A stretch of 46,804 nucleotides of DNA from Thermoflexia bacterium (lineage in GTDB: Bacteria; Chloroflexota; Anaerolineae; B4-G1): NCBI GenBank assembly GCA_011192155.1, contig DUEK01000017.1, positions 1-46,804 of the forward strand, given 5' to 3'. Position 1 is the first letter of the stretch; each line of letters opens with the position of its first letter. The notes beneath the pieces were generated by a model. That model saw nothing but the letters and a program-made list of their open reading frames with translations, was not told the DNA's origin and ran no database searches. Shown here piece after piece: positions 17,385-25,008 of this stretch. The position numbers and the translations under genes were made by a program.

Positions 17385-17399
17385 AGGTGCGTCGCACCT
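17385..17399. repeat. Short perfect palindrome after the TPP-enzyme stop
   Basis: AGGTGCG-T-CGCACCT, 7-bp arms around one base, 10 bases after the TAG stop. The same word extended by three bases (AGGTGCGACG / CGTCGCACCT) recurs at 29053-29085. There is no T-run, so it is a REP-like element rather than a standard terminator. Confidence 0.6.
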
Positions 17400-17417
17400 C
17401 AATGTGAAGGATCAAAT

Positions 17418-18233
17418 ATGTATAACCTAAAAAATAAAGTGGCGATTGTAACCGGCGCGGGGCGCAAGGGAGGTATCGGCGCAGCGGTCGCCCGGCGGCT
17501 GGCGCGGGATGGGGCGCGTGTGGTGATCGGCGACATCTGCGCGCCGCCCTCAGATTTGCCCAACGCCGGGGGCGGGCAGTGGGAGGAGTTGGAAGCTACT
17601 GCCGGCGAGATCAAAGCGTTGCCCGTGCGCGTGGACGTGACCGACGCCGAGTCGGTTCAGGGGATGGTGGCGCAGACGAAGGAAAAGTGGGGACGACTGG
17701 ACATCCTGGTCAACAACGCCGGCGCGGCTATCGGCCCTGGTCCCGTCATCCAGATGGCGGAGGAGGCCTGGCGCAGGACGCTAGAGATCAACGCTACCGG
17801 CGCATTTCTCTGCTGCAAGTTCGCGCTGCCGCTGATGCTCGCCGGAGGGCGGGGCGGGCGCATTGTCAACATGGCCTCGATTGCGGCGGAAAAACCCAAG
17901 CCCTACGTCTCGGCCTACGCCGCCAGCAAAGCGGCGGTGGTCGCGCTGACCCGTTCGCTGGCGCAGGAAGTGGCCGAGTTCGGCGTCACCGTCAACGCGG
18001 TACTGCCCGGCGACGTGGACACGGCGATGAAACAGTGGGGGCTGCAACTCGAATCGCTGGTCACCAATCAGCCCTACGATGACGTTGTAGCAGCAGCCGT
18101 AGCGCGGATACCGCTGGGCCGTCTGGCGACGCCGGGGGACGTGGCCCAGTTGGTCGCCTTTCTGGCGTCGGACGGGGCCAGCTTTATCACAGGGCAGGCG
18201 TACAACATCACTGGCGGCCGCGAGTTGACGTAA
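17418..18233 (+). CDS. Short-chain dehydrogenase/reductase
   Basis: Classical SDR of 271 residues using NAD(P). ATG 17418 follows GAAGGA with good spacing. Cofactor motif VTGAGRKGGIGAAVARRLA; structural NNAGAAIGPG; catalytic set with S in NMASIAAEKPKPYVSAYAASKAAV (Y-x3-K as YAASK); end GQAYNITGGRELT, typical of the FabG-like group. An Asp (VIGDI) after strand 2 favours NAD. It probably reduces or oxidises the product of the neighbouring TPP enzyme; inferred from position only. Confidence 0.85.
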   Translation: MYNLKNKVAIVTGAGRKGGIGAAVARRLARDGARVVIGDICAPPSDLPNAGGGQWEELEATAGEIKALPVRVDVTDAESVQGMVAQTKEKWGRLDILVNNAGAAIGPGPVIQMAEEAWRRTLEINATGAFLCCKFALPLMLAGGRGGRIVNMASIAAEKPKPYVSAYAASKAAVVALTRSLAQEVAEFGVTVNAVLPGDVDTAMKQWGLQLESLVTNQPYDDVVAAAVARIPLGRLATPGDVAQLVAFLASDGASFITGQAYNITGGRELT

Positions 18234-18252
18234 GTCGGATAGGCTATCCGAC
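18234..18252. repeat. Perfect palindrome directly after the SDR stop
   Basis: GTCGGATAG-G-CTATCCGAC, 9-bp perfect arms with a one-base centre, beginning at the first base after the TAA stop. There is no T-run. Confidence 0.6.
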
Positions 18253-18306
18253 AAACTACCCTGCGCCCCTAAAAGGTTTACTAATCCACTGAAGGAGTGA
18301 TGAACA

Positions 18307-19476
18307 ATGAACTGTCACGAGCGAACCACCGCCGCGTTGAATCTCCAACAGCCTGACCGTGTACCGATCTTTTCCTGCACCGAGGAGCAGAACCAGATCT
18401 ATGAAATCCTGGGCGAGCAGGACAGCGCGGTGCCGCTCAACCTCATCCAGGAGGGCGTCACCGGCGCGCTGTTCAAGCTGGCCGCCCCGCTGATCAACGC
18501 TTCCGGCTGGTTCAACCGCGAGCTGGAAAAGTTTATGAACAAAAAGGTCGAGGCCGATATCGCTATGGGCTACGATTGCTCCTGGCTGATGTACTCGGCC
18601 ATCTTCAAGATACGCGATAACCGGCAGGCCACCGACATCTATGGGCGGCTGTACGACTTTGTCGCCGACGGCGACGGCAACCTGGATACGCCCATGTACC
18701 GCTCGGGGCTGCTGACCACGCCGGAAAAATGGGACGCCTGGTCCCATCCCGACCCGGACAAACTCCACAAGAGCATGCGCCGGGTCTATGCCGGCCTGCA
18801 ACGCTCCTACGGCGACCGCATCTACCTGATGGGCAGCCTATGTTGGGGCCTCTGGGAGAATGCCTCGCAAGTAATGGGGTTGCCGGGCTTTGCGGTGGCG
18901 CTGCGCCGCGACCCCGATTTTATCCGGCGCATGGTCGAGTATTACGAGACGCTCTACCTGGCGGCTGTCCACGCCGCCGCCGACGCGGGAATGCCCGGTT
19001 TCGTCTACTCTGATGATATGGGGTACAAGAGCGGCCCCCAGACCTCACCGCGCGTGATGGAAGAGTTCTTCGGCCCCAGCCTGCGCCGCATCGCCGCTAC
19101 GGCCCACAAGCGCGGGTTGAAAATCATCATTCACTCCTGCGGCAACATCTACCAGTTGCTCGACCTGTTCGTGGATTGGGGCTTTGACGGCGTACACTCG
19201 CTGGAACCGACGGCCGGCATAGACCTGGCCGAGGTCAAGCGCCGCGTGGGGGACAGGATGTGCATCTTTGGCAACCTCGATATCTCCCACGTGCTCAGCC
19301 ACGGCACGCGCTCGGAGGTGGAGGAAGCGGTGAGGTACGCGCTGCGGGCGGCCGGTCAGGGCGGCGGGTTCATCATGGCGATGACCAACTCTCATTATGG
19401 AGTCAAGGTCGAAAACACCCGCTGGATGATCGAGTTTACCCACCGCTACGGAACTTGTCCGCTGGCGCTGGACTGA
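18307..19476 (+). CDS. Uroporphyrinogen-decarboxylase-family methyltransferase
   Basis: UroD-fold protein of 389 residues, ribosome site GAAGGAG. Opening MNCHERTTAALNLQQPDRVPIF and core IIIHSCGNIYQLLDLFVDWGFDGVHSLEPTAGIDLAEVKR are typical of the MtaA/CmuA-like branch, in which His and Cys of HSCGN help bind zinc that activates a thiol. It is longer than true HemE and lacks HemE context. The corrinoid protein gene 16 bases downstream makes a cobalamin methyl-transfer pair very likely: this subunit moves a methyl group to or from the corrinoid. Methyl donor or acceptor not identifiable. Confidence 0.85.
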   Translation: MNCHERTTAALNLQQPDRVPIFSCTEEQNQIYEILGEQDSAVPLNLIQEGVTGALFKLAAPLINASGWFNRELEKFMNKKVEADIAMGYDCSWLMYSAIFKIRDNRQATDIYGRLYDFVADGDGNLDTPMYRSGLLTTPEKWDAWSHPDPDKLHKSMRRVYAGLQRSYGDRIYLMGSLCWGLWENASQVMGLPGFAVALRRDPDFIRRMVEYYETLYLAAVHAAADAGMPGFVYSDDMGYKSGPQTSPRVMEEFFGPSLRRIAATAHKRGLKIIIHSCGNIYQLLDLFVDWGFDGVHSLEPTAGIDLAEVKRRVGDRMCIFGNLDISHVLSHGTRSEVEEAVRYALRAAGQGGGFIMAMTNSHYGVKVENTRWMIEFTHRYGTCPLALD

Positions 19477-19492
19477 CACATGGAGGCATACG

Positions 19493-20137
19493 ATGAATGC
19501 AAAAGATGCGATTGGGCGCGTGTTGGAAACAGTAGTTGACCTGGATATTGATGGTGTGGCAGCGCAGGTAAGAGATGCACTACAGGCCGGGGCCGCGCCG
19601 CTGGACGTGTTGAACGACGGCCTCAGCGCCGGTATGCGGGCCGTGGGCGAGCGCTTTGAGGCCGGCGAATACTATCTGACCGACCTGGTACTGGCGGGCG
19701 AGGTGATGAAGGAGGGGCTGTCTCCTCTGGAACCGCTGTTGAAGGAGATTGACGAGCAAGGCAAAGGCGTCGTCGTGCTGGCGACGGTGCAGGGGGACAT
19801 CCACGACATCGGCAAGAACCTGGTGTCCACAATGTTGAACGCAGCGGGATTCGACGTGGTGGATCTGGGGTCGAACGTTCCAGCGGCCCGTGTGGTCGAG
19901 GCGGTTCATGAACGCGGGGCCGGCGTGGTAGGGCTTTCGGTGCTGCTCACGCCAATGGTGGGCCAGTTGCAGGCGACCATCGAGGCGCTGACGGAGGCCG
20001 GGTTACGCCCCCGGGTGAAAATCGTCATCGGCGGGGCCTGCACCACTCCGCGCCTGGCCGAGGAACTGGGCTGCGACGCTCACGGCGCGGACGCTGTGGC
20101 AGCGGTGCGTATTTGTGAAGAGTTGTTGGCGGATTGA
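19493..20137 (+). CDS. Methyltransferase cognate corrinoid protein
   Basis: B12-binding protein of 214 residues with ribosome site GGAGG. N-terminal helical cap (about 1-88, with GMRAVGERFEAGEYYLTDLVLAGEVMKEG) and Rossmann-like cobalamin domain carrying the base-off motif GDIHDIGKN (D102, H104, G107), then GLSVLLTPMV and VIGGACTT. This is the form found with MtaB/MtbB/MttB-type methyltransferases. It carries the methyl-cobalamin between the UroD-type protein and another methyltransferase. No MttB-like donor enzyme is in view, so the primary substrate enzyme is missing or is one of the neighbours. Confidence 0.9.
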   Translation: MNAKDAIGRVLETVVDLDIDGVAAQVRDALQAGAAPLDVLNDGLSAGMRAVGERFEAGEYYLTDLVLAGEVMKEGLSPLEPLLKEIDEQGKGVVVLATVQGDIHDIGKNLVSTMLNAAGFDVVDLGSNVPAARVVEAVHERGAGVVGLSVLLTPMVGQLQATIEALTEAGLRPRVKIVIGGACTTPRLAEELGCDAHGADAVAAVRICEELLAD

Positions 20138-20166
20138 GTAGGGGCGTACCTTTGTGATTGCCCTCT

Positions 20167-20185
20167 GGCAGGCGCAAGGCCTGCC
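20167..20185. repeat. Palindrome between corrinoid protein and MFS genes
   Basis: GGCAGGC, loop GCAAG, GCCTGCC; 7-bp perfect arms, 30 bases after the stop, no T-run. Confidence 0.55.
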
Positions 20186-20252
20186 CCTATCGTAACAGGA
20201 GGTTTTATCCGATAGAACAAACTAGTTTCAAAGTCTATGGGTCCGCTAGATC

Positions 20253-21443
20253 GTGTTGCTGGCGTTCATGTTTGTCGTCGCCGTGAACCAGCTTTTGTGG
20301 ATCACGTTCGCCCCAATCACGAGCAGCGCCGCCGGTTATTATGGGGTCTCGGACCTCAGCATTGGCCTGTTGTCCATGTGTTTTATGATCGTCTATATCT
20401 TTGTCTCGATTCCGGCCTCGTGGGCCATCGACACCTATGGGATCCGCGTCGCCGTGGGAATAGGAGTTGCGCTGACGGGCGTCTTTGGCCTGCTGCGGGG
20501 CTTGCTGGCGACGAACTATACGTGGGTACTCGTCGCGCAAATCGGGATTGCCATCGGACAGCCGTTCATCCTCAACGCCGTGACCAAGGTGGCCGCTCGT
20601 TGGTTCCCCATCCGAGAGCGGGCGACCGCGTCGGGCATGGGATCGCTGGCAATGTACCTGGGCATCGTCGCAGGGATGGTGCTGACTCCGTATCTGACGC
20701 TGCAATCCAGCATCAGCAGCACGCTCATCGCTTATGGAGTTGTGTCGGTGATCGCCATCGTCATCTTTTTCGCGGTTGTCCGAGAACGCCCGCCCACGCC
20801 CCCCTGCCCTTCAGAGCAGGAGGAGCGTTCTCTGGTCTTTGATGGCCTCAGGCAGATGTTGCGCCAGCGGGACTTTGCGCTCCTGATGGTGGTCTTTTTC
20901 GTGGGGCTGGGCGTGTTCAATGGGGTGACGACGTGGATCGAGGAAATCGTCAGTCCGCGCGGATTCTCGATCACCCAGGCCGGAATCGTCGGGGGTTTGA
21001 TGGTCGGGGGCGGCATCATTGGCGCTGTGGTCATACCATTGCTCTCCGACCACTATCGCAAGAGAACCCCGTTCATTATTCTGTCCATGGTTGGCGCGAC
21101 TCTGGGTCTCGTCGGCCTCGCCATCGCCGCGAGTTACTGGCTATTGCTCGTCTCGGCCTTTGTGTTGGGTTTCTTTTTGCTCAGCGCGGGGCCGCTCGGC
21201 TTCCAGTACGGGGCCGAGATCACGTACCCGGCGCCGGAGGGCACGTCGAACGGCATGCTTTTGCTGATGGGGCAAATCTCGGGCATCGTCTTTATCTTTG
21301 GGATGGATGCCTTCAAGTCGCCAGAGACAGGCTCAATGATTTCCCCCCTGATCGTGCTCATCGTGCTCATGGTGCTGGGGTTGCTTCTCTGCACGAGGCT
21401 CGAGGAGTCGGCGGTTTTGATGGGGGATGATGTGGGCCGTTGA
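20253..21443 (+). CDS. MFS transporter with damaged 5' end
   Basis: Twelve-helix major facilitator, 396 residues from GTG 20253 (VLLAFMFVVAVNQLLWITF), with WAIDTYGIRVAVGIG after helix 2 and PLLSDHYRKRTPFIIL mid-protein. The start is abnormal. A good ribosome site AGGAGG (20197-20202) is followed 9 bases later not by ATG but by ATA (20212), and that frame reads xEQTSFKVYGSAR up to 20250, a normal transporter N-terminus, before the long frame takes over in a different phase. An in-frame stop (20247-20249) closes the long frame upstream. So both the start codon and one base (or four) seem to be lost. It could still be made weakly from GTG 20253, or the gene may be decaying. Confidence 0.75.
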   Translation: MLLAFMFVVAVNQLLWITFAPITSSAAGYYGVSDLSIGLLSMCFMIVYIFVSIPASWAIDTYGIRVAVGIGVALTGVFGLLRGLLATNYTWVLVAQIGIAIGQPFILNAVTKVAARWFPIRERATASGMGSLAMYLGIVAGMVLTPYLTLQSSISSTLIAYGVVSVIAIVIFFAVVRERPPTPPCPSEQEERSLVFDGLRQMLRQRDFALLMVVFFVGLGVFNGVTTWIEEIVSPRGFSITQAGIVGGLMVGGGIIGAVVIPLLSDHYRKRTPFIILSMVGATLGLVGLAIAASYWLLLVSAFVLGFFLLSAGPLGFQYGAEITYPAPEGTSNGMLLLMGQISGIVFIFGMDAFKSPETGSMISPLIVLIVLMVLGLLLCTRLEESAVLMGDDVGR

Positions 21444-21842
21444 GATTGTTTCAGAAAGGCTGTTCGGTTCGAAAAAAGCAAGATGGATGATGTACCACTG
21501 AAAATTCTGTTAACGCGCATAAGCCTGGGTTAGATTGAGACGGCCAAAGGCAGGACCTTCCGCTCTTGCCAATAACAGATACCAGCTGTTATTGAGCACC
21601 CAGGGCTGTTCAGTTCTAGATTTCCAAGGCTCAGTAGATCCAAATTTCAGACCTCGGAGGTCTCGGAAGGTGACATTGGCAGCAAAATTGCTTAGATTGC
21701 GCCCGTTTTTACCGGCAAAGGCGCTCTCGAGAGACCTCCGAGGTCTTGTTGTCGTAACATTTTGGATCTACTGAGACCCCTAAAGGTTTTCCGAAACCTT
21801 CAAGGTCTGACGAGAGAATTCTAGAATCTAAAGGAGGCCGCT
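21444..21842. other. Intergenic stretch of about 400 bp filled with palindromic elements
   Basis: No gene. It holds a 9-bp-arm hairpin CAATAACAG/CTGTTATTG (21570-21594), the inverted-repeat element at 21630-21775, and an AAGGTTT/AAACCTT palindrome around 21784-21801. The ribosome site AAAGGAGG for the next gene lies at its end. Confidence 0.6.
21630..21775. mobile_element. Miniature inverted-repeat element (146 bp)
   Basis: Perfect 15-bp ends CTCAGTAGATCCAAA (21630-21644) and TTTGGATCTACTGAG (21761-21775). Just inside are two near-identical small palindromes, AGACCTCGGAGGTCT (21649-21663) and AGACCTCCGAGGTCT (21732-21746). No open frame and no obvious target duplication. Confidence 0.65.
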
Positions 21843-22421
21843 ATGTCCGAAACCACCGTTCAATCTATCTATTTTGAAAAGCCTGGCAAGCAGAACACTA
21901 CACGAGTGCTGGGAATCGCCAAACAGCGAGCTGAAGAATTAGACATTCGCACCGTGCTGGTCGCCAGCACGCGGGGGGAGACTGGCGTACTGGCGGCCCG
22001 GCAGTTCCAGGGATACGACGTCGTCGTCGTGACTCATGTCGCCGGCTTCCGCGAACCTAATACACAGGAATTGACGGAAGAGAACCGCGCTGCCATTGAG
22101 GCCGCCGGGGCCAAGGTACTCACCTGCCAGCACGCGCTGGGCGGAATTGGCCGGGCCGTGCGCAAAAAGTGGGGCACTTATCAGGTGGACGAGATCGTGG
22201 CCCAGACGCTGCGTATCTTTGGGCAGGGGATGAAGGTCGTGGTCGAGATCGCGCTAATGGCCGCCGACGCCGGACTGGTGCGGGTGGGGGAACCCTGCAT
22301 CGCCATCGCCGGTACCGGCCGGGGCGCTGACACTGCCGTCGTCCTCGTCCCGGCTAACGTGCAACAGTTCTTTGACCTGTGTGTGATGGAGGTATTGGCC
22401 AAGCCTCGGTTGGAGGGATGA
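21843..22421 (+). CDS. Pyruvate kinase alpha/beta (C-terminal) domain protein
   Basis: Protein of 192 residues with ribosome site AAAGGAGG. It consists of a single domain resembling the C-terminal PK_C domain without the catalytic barrel: TVLVASTRGETGVLAARQF near 38-56 and IAIAGTGRGADTAVVLVPA near 155-173 match the domain's phosphate-loop regions. Such stand-alone proteins occur widely; the biochemical role is not established, perhaps a metabolite-sensing or regulatory protein. The stop codon is one base from the xseB start, so the two are co-translated. Confidence 0.75.
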   Translation: MSETTVQSIYFEKPGKQNTTRVLGIAKQRAEELDIRTVLVASTRGETGVLAARQFQGYDVVVVTHVAGFREPNTQELTEENRAAIEAAGAKVLTCQHALGGIGRAVRKKWGTYQVDEIVAQTLRIFGQGMKVVVEIALMAADAGLVRVGEPCIAIAGTGRGADTAVVLVPANVQQFFDLCVMEVLAKPRLEG

Positions 22422-22422
22422 A

Positions 22423-22644
22423 ATGGAAGAAATCGAAAACCTGACCTTTGAGCAGGCCTTTGCTGAACTGGAGGAGACTGTCTGCAAGCTAGAGGCAGGG
22501 GGGCTGACGCTGGAGGAGAGCTTGACACTTTTCGAACGCGGGCAGGCGTTGGCCGCTCGCTGCAACGCTCAACTGGACCAGGCCGAGCTCAAGGTCCAAA
22601 AACTGTCACCGCAAGGCATTGTTCCTTTCGAGCCTGAGGGGTAG
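22423..22644 (+). CDS. xseB: Exodeoxyribonuclease VII small subunit
   Basis: Small helical protein of 73 residues: LTFEQAFAELEETVCKLEAGGLTLEESLTLFERGQALAARC, the XseB pattern with two long helices and the conserved L-E-x-G-x-L-x-L-E-E-S-L turn. It forms exonuclease VII with XseA, degrading single-stranded DNA. xseA is not adjacent in this window, which is unusual since the pair is often joined. Starts one base after the preceding stop. Confidence 0.9.
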   Translation: MEEIENLTFEQAFAELEETVCKLEAGGLTLEESLTLFERGQALAARCNAQLDQAELKVQKLSPQGIVPFEPEG

Positions 22645-22648
22645 CCGA

Positions 22649-22876
22649 ATGATGTTATCCACCATCCTACTGGCGACCGTTGTCATTGTCCTGTTACTGC
22701 TGATTGTTTTGGGTCTGGTCGTCATCGCTGTGAGCGGTCAGGAGGCGCGCAGGGACGTTGTCATGGTGGTCGCGGTAGGCGGGTTGTTGCTGCTACTTCT
22801 GCTTTGCTGCGTTGTGACTGCCGCTGGGCTGGCCTGGTTCTTCTTTGGGATGAGCGTGGTGAGGCCCCTGCCCTAA
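22649..22876 (+). CDS. Small membrane protein with two hydrophobic helices
   Basis: Unrecognised protein of 75 residues: MMLSTILLATVVIVLLLLIVLGLVVIAV (helix 1), a short charged loop SGQEARRD, then VVMVVAVGGLLLLLLLCCVV continuing into a second helix. Ribosome site GAGGGG lies 7 bases before ATG 22649. It follows xseB closely. Its stop codon overlaps the stop of murJ on the other strand (22873-22876). Confidence 0.6.
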   Translation: MMLSTILLATVVIVLLLLIVLGLVVIAVSGQEARRDVVMVVAVGGLLLLLLLCCVVTAAGLAWFFFGMSVVRPLP

Positions 22877-24453
22877 CCCGGCCGGCGTCGCGCCAGATTT
22901 GCGATTGCTCGTAGTTCCTCCATTCGCAGTATTAGCGCTGCGGCTACGTAGACAACCGCACCCAACAGGACACCCCCGCCTCCCACTGCCAGTGATCCCG
23001 CGTGGGGCAGCGCGACTCGCCATCCAATGAGCGCGGCCCCCATCGCCAGTGATGCTAACCCGCTTTTGGCAAAGGCGATCAGCGTTCGCCGCCCTTCTAA
23101 TCCATCTAGCCGCCGCCGGATCAGCGCCATCAGCGCCGCCAACTCTAGCAGAGTGGCGGCCGAGTTGGCCAGCGCAAGCCCCGCGTGGGGCGGCAACCCC
23201 GCTGACCCGAACGCCCCCGGCAGTGTCAGGCTTAGCGCCACGTTGAGGCCCATCGCCAGCCCGCCCACCCATACCGGCGTGAACGTATCGTGCAGCGCGT
23301 AAAAGGCGCGCGCGATGATCTCTAGCCCGGCGTGCCCCACCAGGCCCAGTGCGTAAAAAGCCAATGCCCACGCCACCGCCTCCGTTGAGGATGATTCGAA
23401 CGCTCCCCGCTCAAAGAGCAGTCCCACCAATGGTTGGCCCAGCGCCAGCAACCCCACCGTGGCCGGCAGGCAGAGCGCAAAGACTGACCGCAGAGTCGCG
23501 GCCAGTGTGTGGCGCATCTCGTCTCGCTCGCCGCGAGCCGCCTGCGCGGCAAAGGTGGGGAATGCGGCCGTCCCCACTGCCTGGGCAAAGACCCCCTGCG
23601 GCAGCATCATCAGCAACCAGGCATAGTTGATGGCCGAGACCGCTCCCACCCCTAACCCCGAGGCCAGGCTGTTATTGACGACAAAATTGAGTTGGGTGAT
23701 GGCCGTGCCCAGCATGCGGGGCGCCATCAGTCGCCCTACCTCGCGCACGCTGGGATCATCCAGCCCCAGCGTGGGGATGTAACGCGCGCCGTAGCGCAGT
23801 AATCCCGGCATTTGCACCAAAAGGTGCAACGCCGCGCCCGCGACCACACCGGCCGCTATCCCCCGCACGCCCAGGCGTGGACCCAGCAGCAACGCTCCGC
23901 CAATGATCGAGAGGTTGTAGACCGAGGGCGCCAGCGCCGGTAGAAGAAAATGCTGGTGGGCGTTCAACACTCCCATCACGATGCCGCTCACGCCAAAGAT
24001 GATGGGGGAGACCAACATCAGCCGCAGGAGGCTGGCTGTGAGTGCCTGTTGGGGTGGAGCAAAGCCAGGGGCGATGACTGTCTGTACCAATGTCGGCGCA
24101 AGGAGCGCCATCAGCCCGGCCACGACGGTCAGCGCGATCAGCGCCAGGTTGACGGTGGCCGAGGCCAGCCGCCAGGCTGCGACGTGATCTTTTTTCGCCA
24201 GGTGACCGGCAAAGGCGGGGATAAAGGCCGAGCCTAACGCCCCGCCTGTGATGACCAGGAACACTGTCTCTGAGATGCGGGCCGCGGCCAGGTAGGCGTC
24301 GAGATCGCTGCCGGCGCCGAATAGCGAGCCAATGACCATTTGGCGCGCCAGTCCAAGCGCCCGGCTGGCGATGAAGAGAGCCATCACCAGCGTCACGGCT
24401 CGGCCTAGCTCGGTGAGATTTGCTTTTGCGCTCTGTTTTTCGTTTCCGTTCAT
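22873..24453 (-). CDS. murJ: Lipid II flippase MurJ
   Basis: Polytopic protein of 526 residues with about 14 helices, of the MOP/MviN type. Family marks: ALFIASRALGLARQMVIGSLFGAGSDLDAYLAAARI near the start (helix 1 and the conserved Arg region), GGALGSAFIPAFAG, and FYALHDTFTPVWVGG. It moves lipid-linked peptidoglycan precursor across the membrane. Ribosome site AGGAG precedes ATG 24453. Promoter at 24472-24500. Murl lies on the same strand at 26999, so two peptidoglycan genes are near one another. Confidence 0.9.
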   Translation of the reverse strand: MNGNEKQSAKANLTELGRAVTLVMALFIASRALGLARQMVIGSLFGAGSDLDAYLAAARISETVFLVITGGALGSAFIPAFAGHLAKKDHVAAWRLASATVNLALIALTVVAGLMALLAPTLVQTVIAPGFAPPQQALTASLLRLMLVSPIIFGVSGIVMGVLNAHQHFLLPALAPSVYNLSIIGGALLLGPRLGVRGIAAGVVAGAALHLLVQMPGLLRYGARYIPTLGLDDPSVREVGRLMAPRMLGTAITQLNFVVNNSLASGLGVGAVSAINYAWLLMMLPQGVFAQAVGTAAFPTFAAQAARGERDEMRHTLAATLRSVFALCLPATVGLLALGQPLVGLLFERGAFESSSTEAVAWALAFYALGLVGHAGLEIIARAFYALHDTFTPVWVGGLAMGLNVALSLTLPGAFGSAGLPPHAGLALANSAATLLELAALMALIRRRLDGLEGRRTLIAFAKSGLASLAMGAALIGWRVALPHAGSLAVGGGGVLLGAVVYVAAALILRMEELRAIANLARRRPG

Positions 24454-24471
24454 CCGCTCTCCTGAGCAGGG

Positions 24472-24500
24472 ATTATATCACCGTGAAACGATCCAGCCAA
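24472..24500 (-). promoter_or_regulatory. murJ promoter
   Basis: On the minus strand TTGGCT (24500-24495), exactly 17 bp, TATAAT (24477-24472) preceded by TGA. Predicted 5' leader about 12 bases. Confidence 0.75.
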
Positions 24501-24502
24501 GC

Positions 24503-24531
24503 AAAAAGGCCGGCAGCTCGCGCCGCCGACC
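24503..24531 (-). terminator. Rho-independent terminator upstream of murJ
   Basis: Read on the minus strand: GGTCGGC-GGC, tetraloop-like GCGA, GCT-GCCGGCC, then TTTTT. It ends transcripts coming from the kinase gene before the murJ promoter. Confidence 0.65.
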
Positions 24532-24536
24532 CTGTT

Positions 24537-24576
24537 AAAAACGTGGAGAGCCAGGATCCGCCACATCCTGGCTCTC
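24537..24576 (-). terminator. Second stem-loop terminator in tandem
   Basis: Perfect 12-bp stem GAGAGCCAGGAT / ATCCTGGCTCTC (24546-24576) with a 7-base loop. On the minus strand it is followed by CACG and then TTTTT. The gap before the T-run makes it weaker than the terminator at 24503. Confidence 0.5.
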
Positions 24577-24773
24577 ACCCAAAAGGAGGAGAAAAGAAAC
24601 TGTCCTTAACTCGACTTGATGATACCACACTCTACTTCGTAGGACTTGACGCCAATCCTACGCTAACCCTACGCTAACCCTACGCTCCTGCGGGTGAGCG
24701 CCCAAAACCCCTACGGTGCCCTGCATTTTATGAGAAACAGCGAGGACGGGTTTTTTAGTTTTTCAAAAAACTG
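24577..24773. other. Non-coding stretch with a short tandem repeat
   Basis: Contains three copies of CCTACGCTAAC-like sequence (about 24657-24688) and an isolated AAAGGAGGAG with no credible gene after it. No other feature seen. Confidence 0.4.
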
Positions 24774-24996
24774 GTAACTGCTCAACCAGATAGTCATTAC
24801 ACAGAGTCACACAGAGAAGACACAGAGAATTACAGAGACAGGGAAATATGTGCTTGCGTCCGCCCAGAGGCGAGCGTCCGCCCAGAGGCGGGCAAACACT
24901 ATTCTATGCTGAAAACTGGTACGACAAGCAAACTTTCTTCTTTCTCCTCCGTGGAACTCTGCATCTCTGTGTTCCTGGTTATGCCTGAGCAGTTAC
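24774..24996. mobile_element. IS66-type miniature element (223 bp)
   Basis: Ends GTAACTGCTCA (24774-24784) and TGAGCAGTTAC (24986-24996) are perfect inverted repeats. Flanks AAAAACTG and AAAAGCTG (24766-24773, 24997-25004) match at 7 of 8, like an aged 8-bp target duplication. GTAA ends with 8-bp duplications are the rule for IS66-family elements. The interior has CACAGAGA words and a direct repeat GCGTCCGCCCAGAGGCG (24856, 24874). No coding capacity. Confidence 0.65.
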
Positions 24997-25008
24997 AAAA
25001 GCTGTTTC

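Noticed and set aside
18253-18306. Cobalamin riboswitch before the UroD/corrinoid genes
   Set aside because: The space is only about 50 bases and has no B12-box-like sequence; a cobalamin riboswitch needs far more.
20237-20842. Alternative plus frame starting ATG at the MFS 5' end
   Set aside because: After about five codons it becomes Arg/His-rich nonsense; only the transporter frame gives membrane helices.
24590-24680. Small gene after AAAGGAGGAG
   Set aside because: No ATG/GTG/TTG at proper spacing in an open frame; the only reading would need CTG and ends after about 25 codons.
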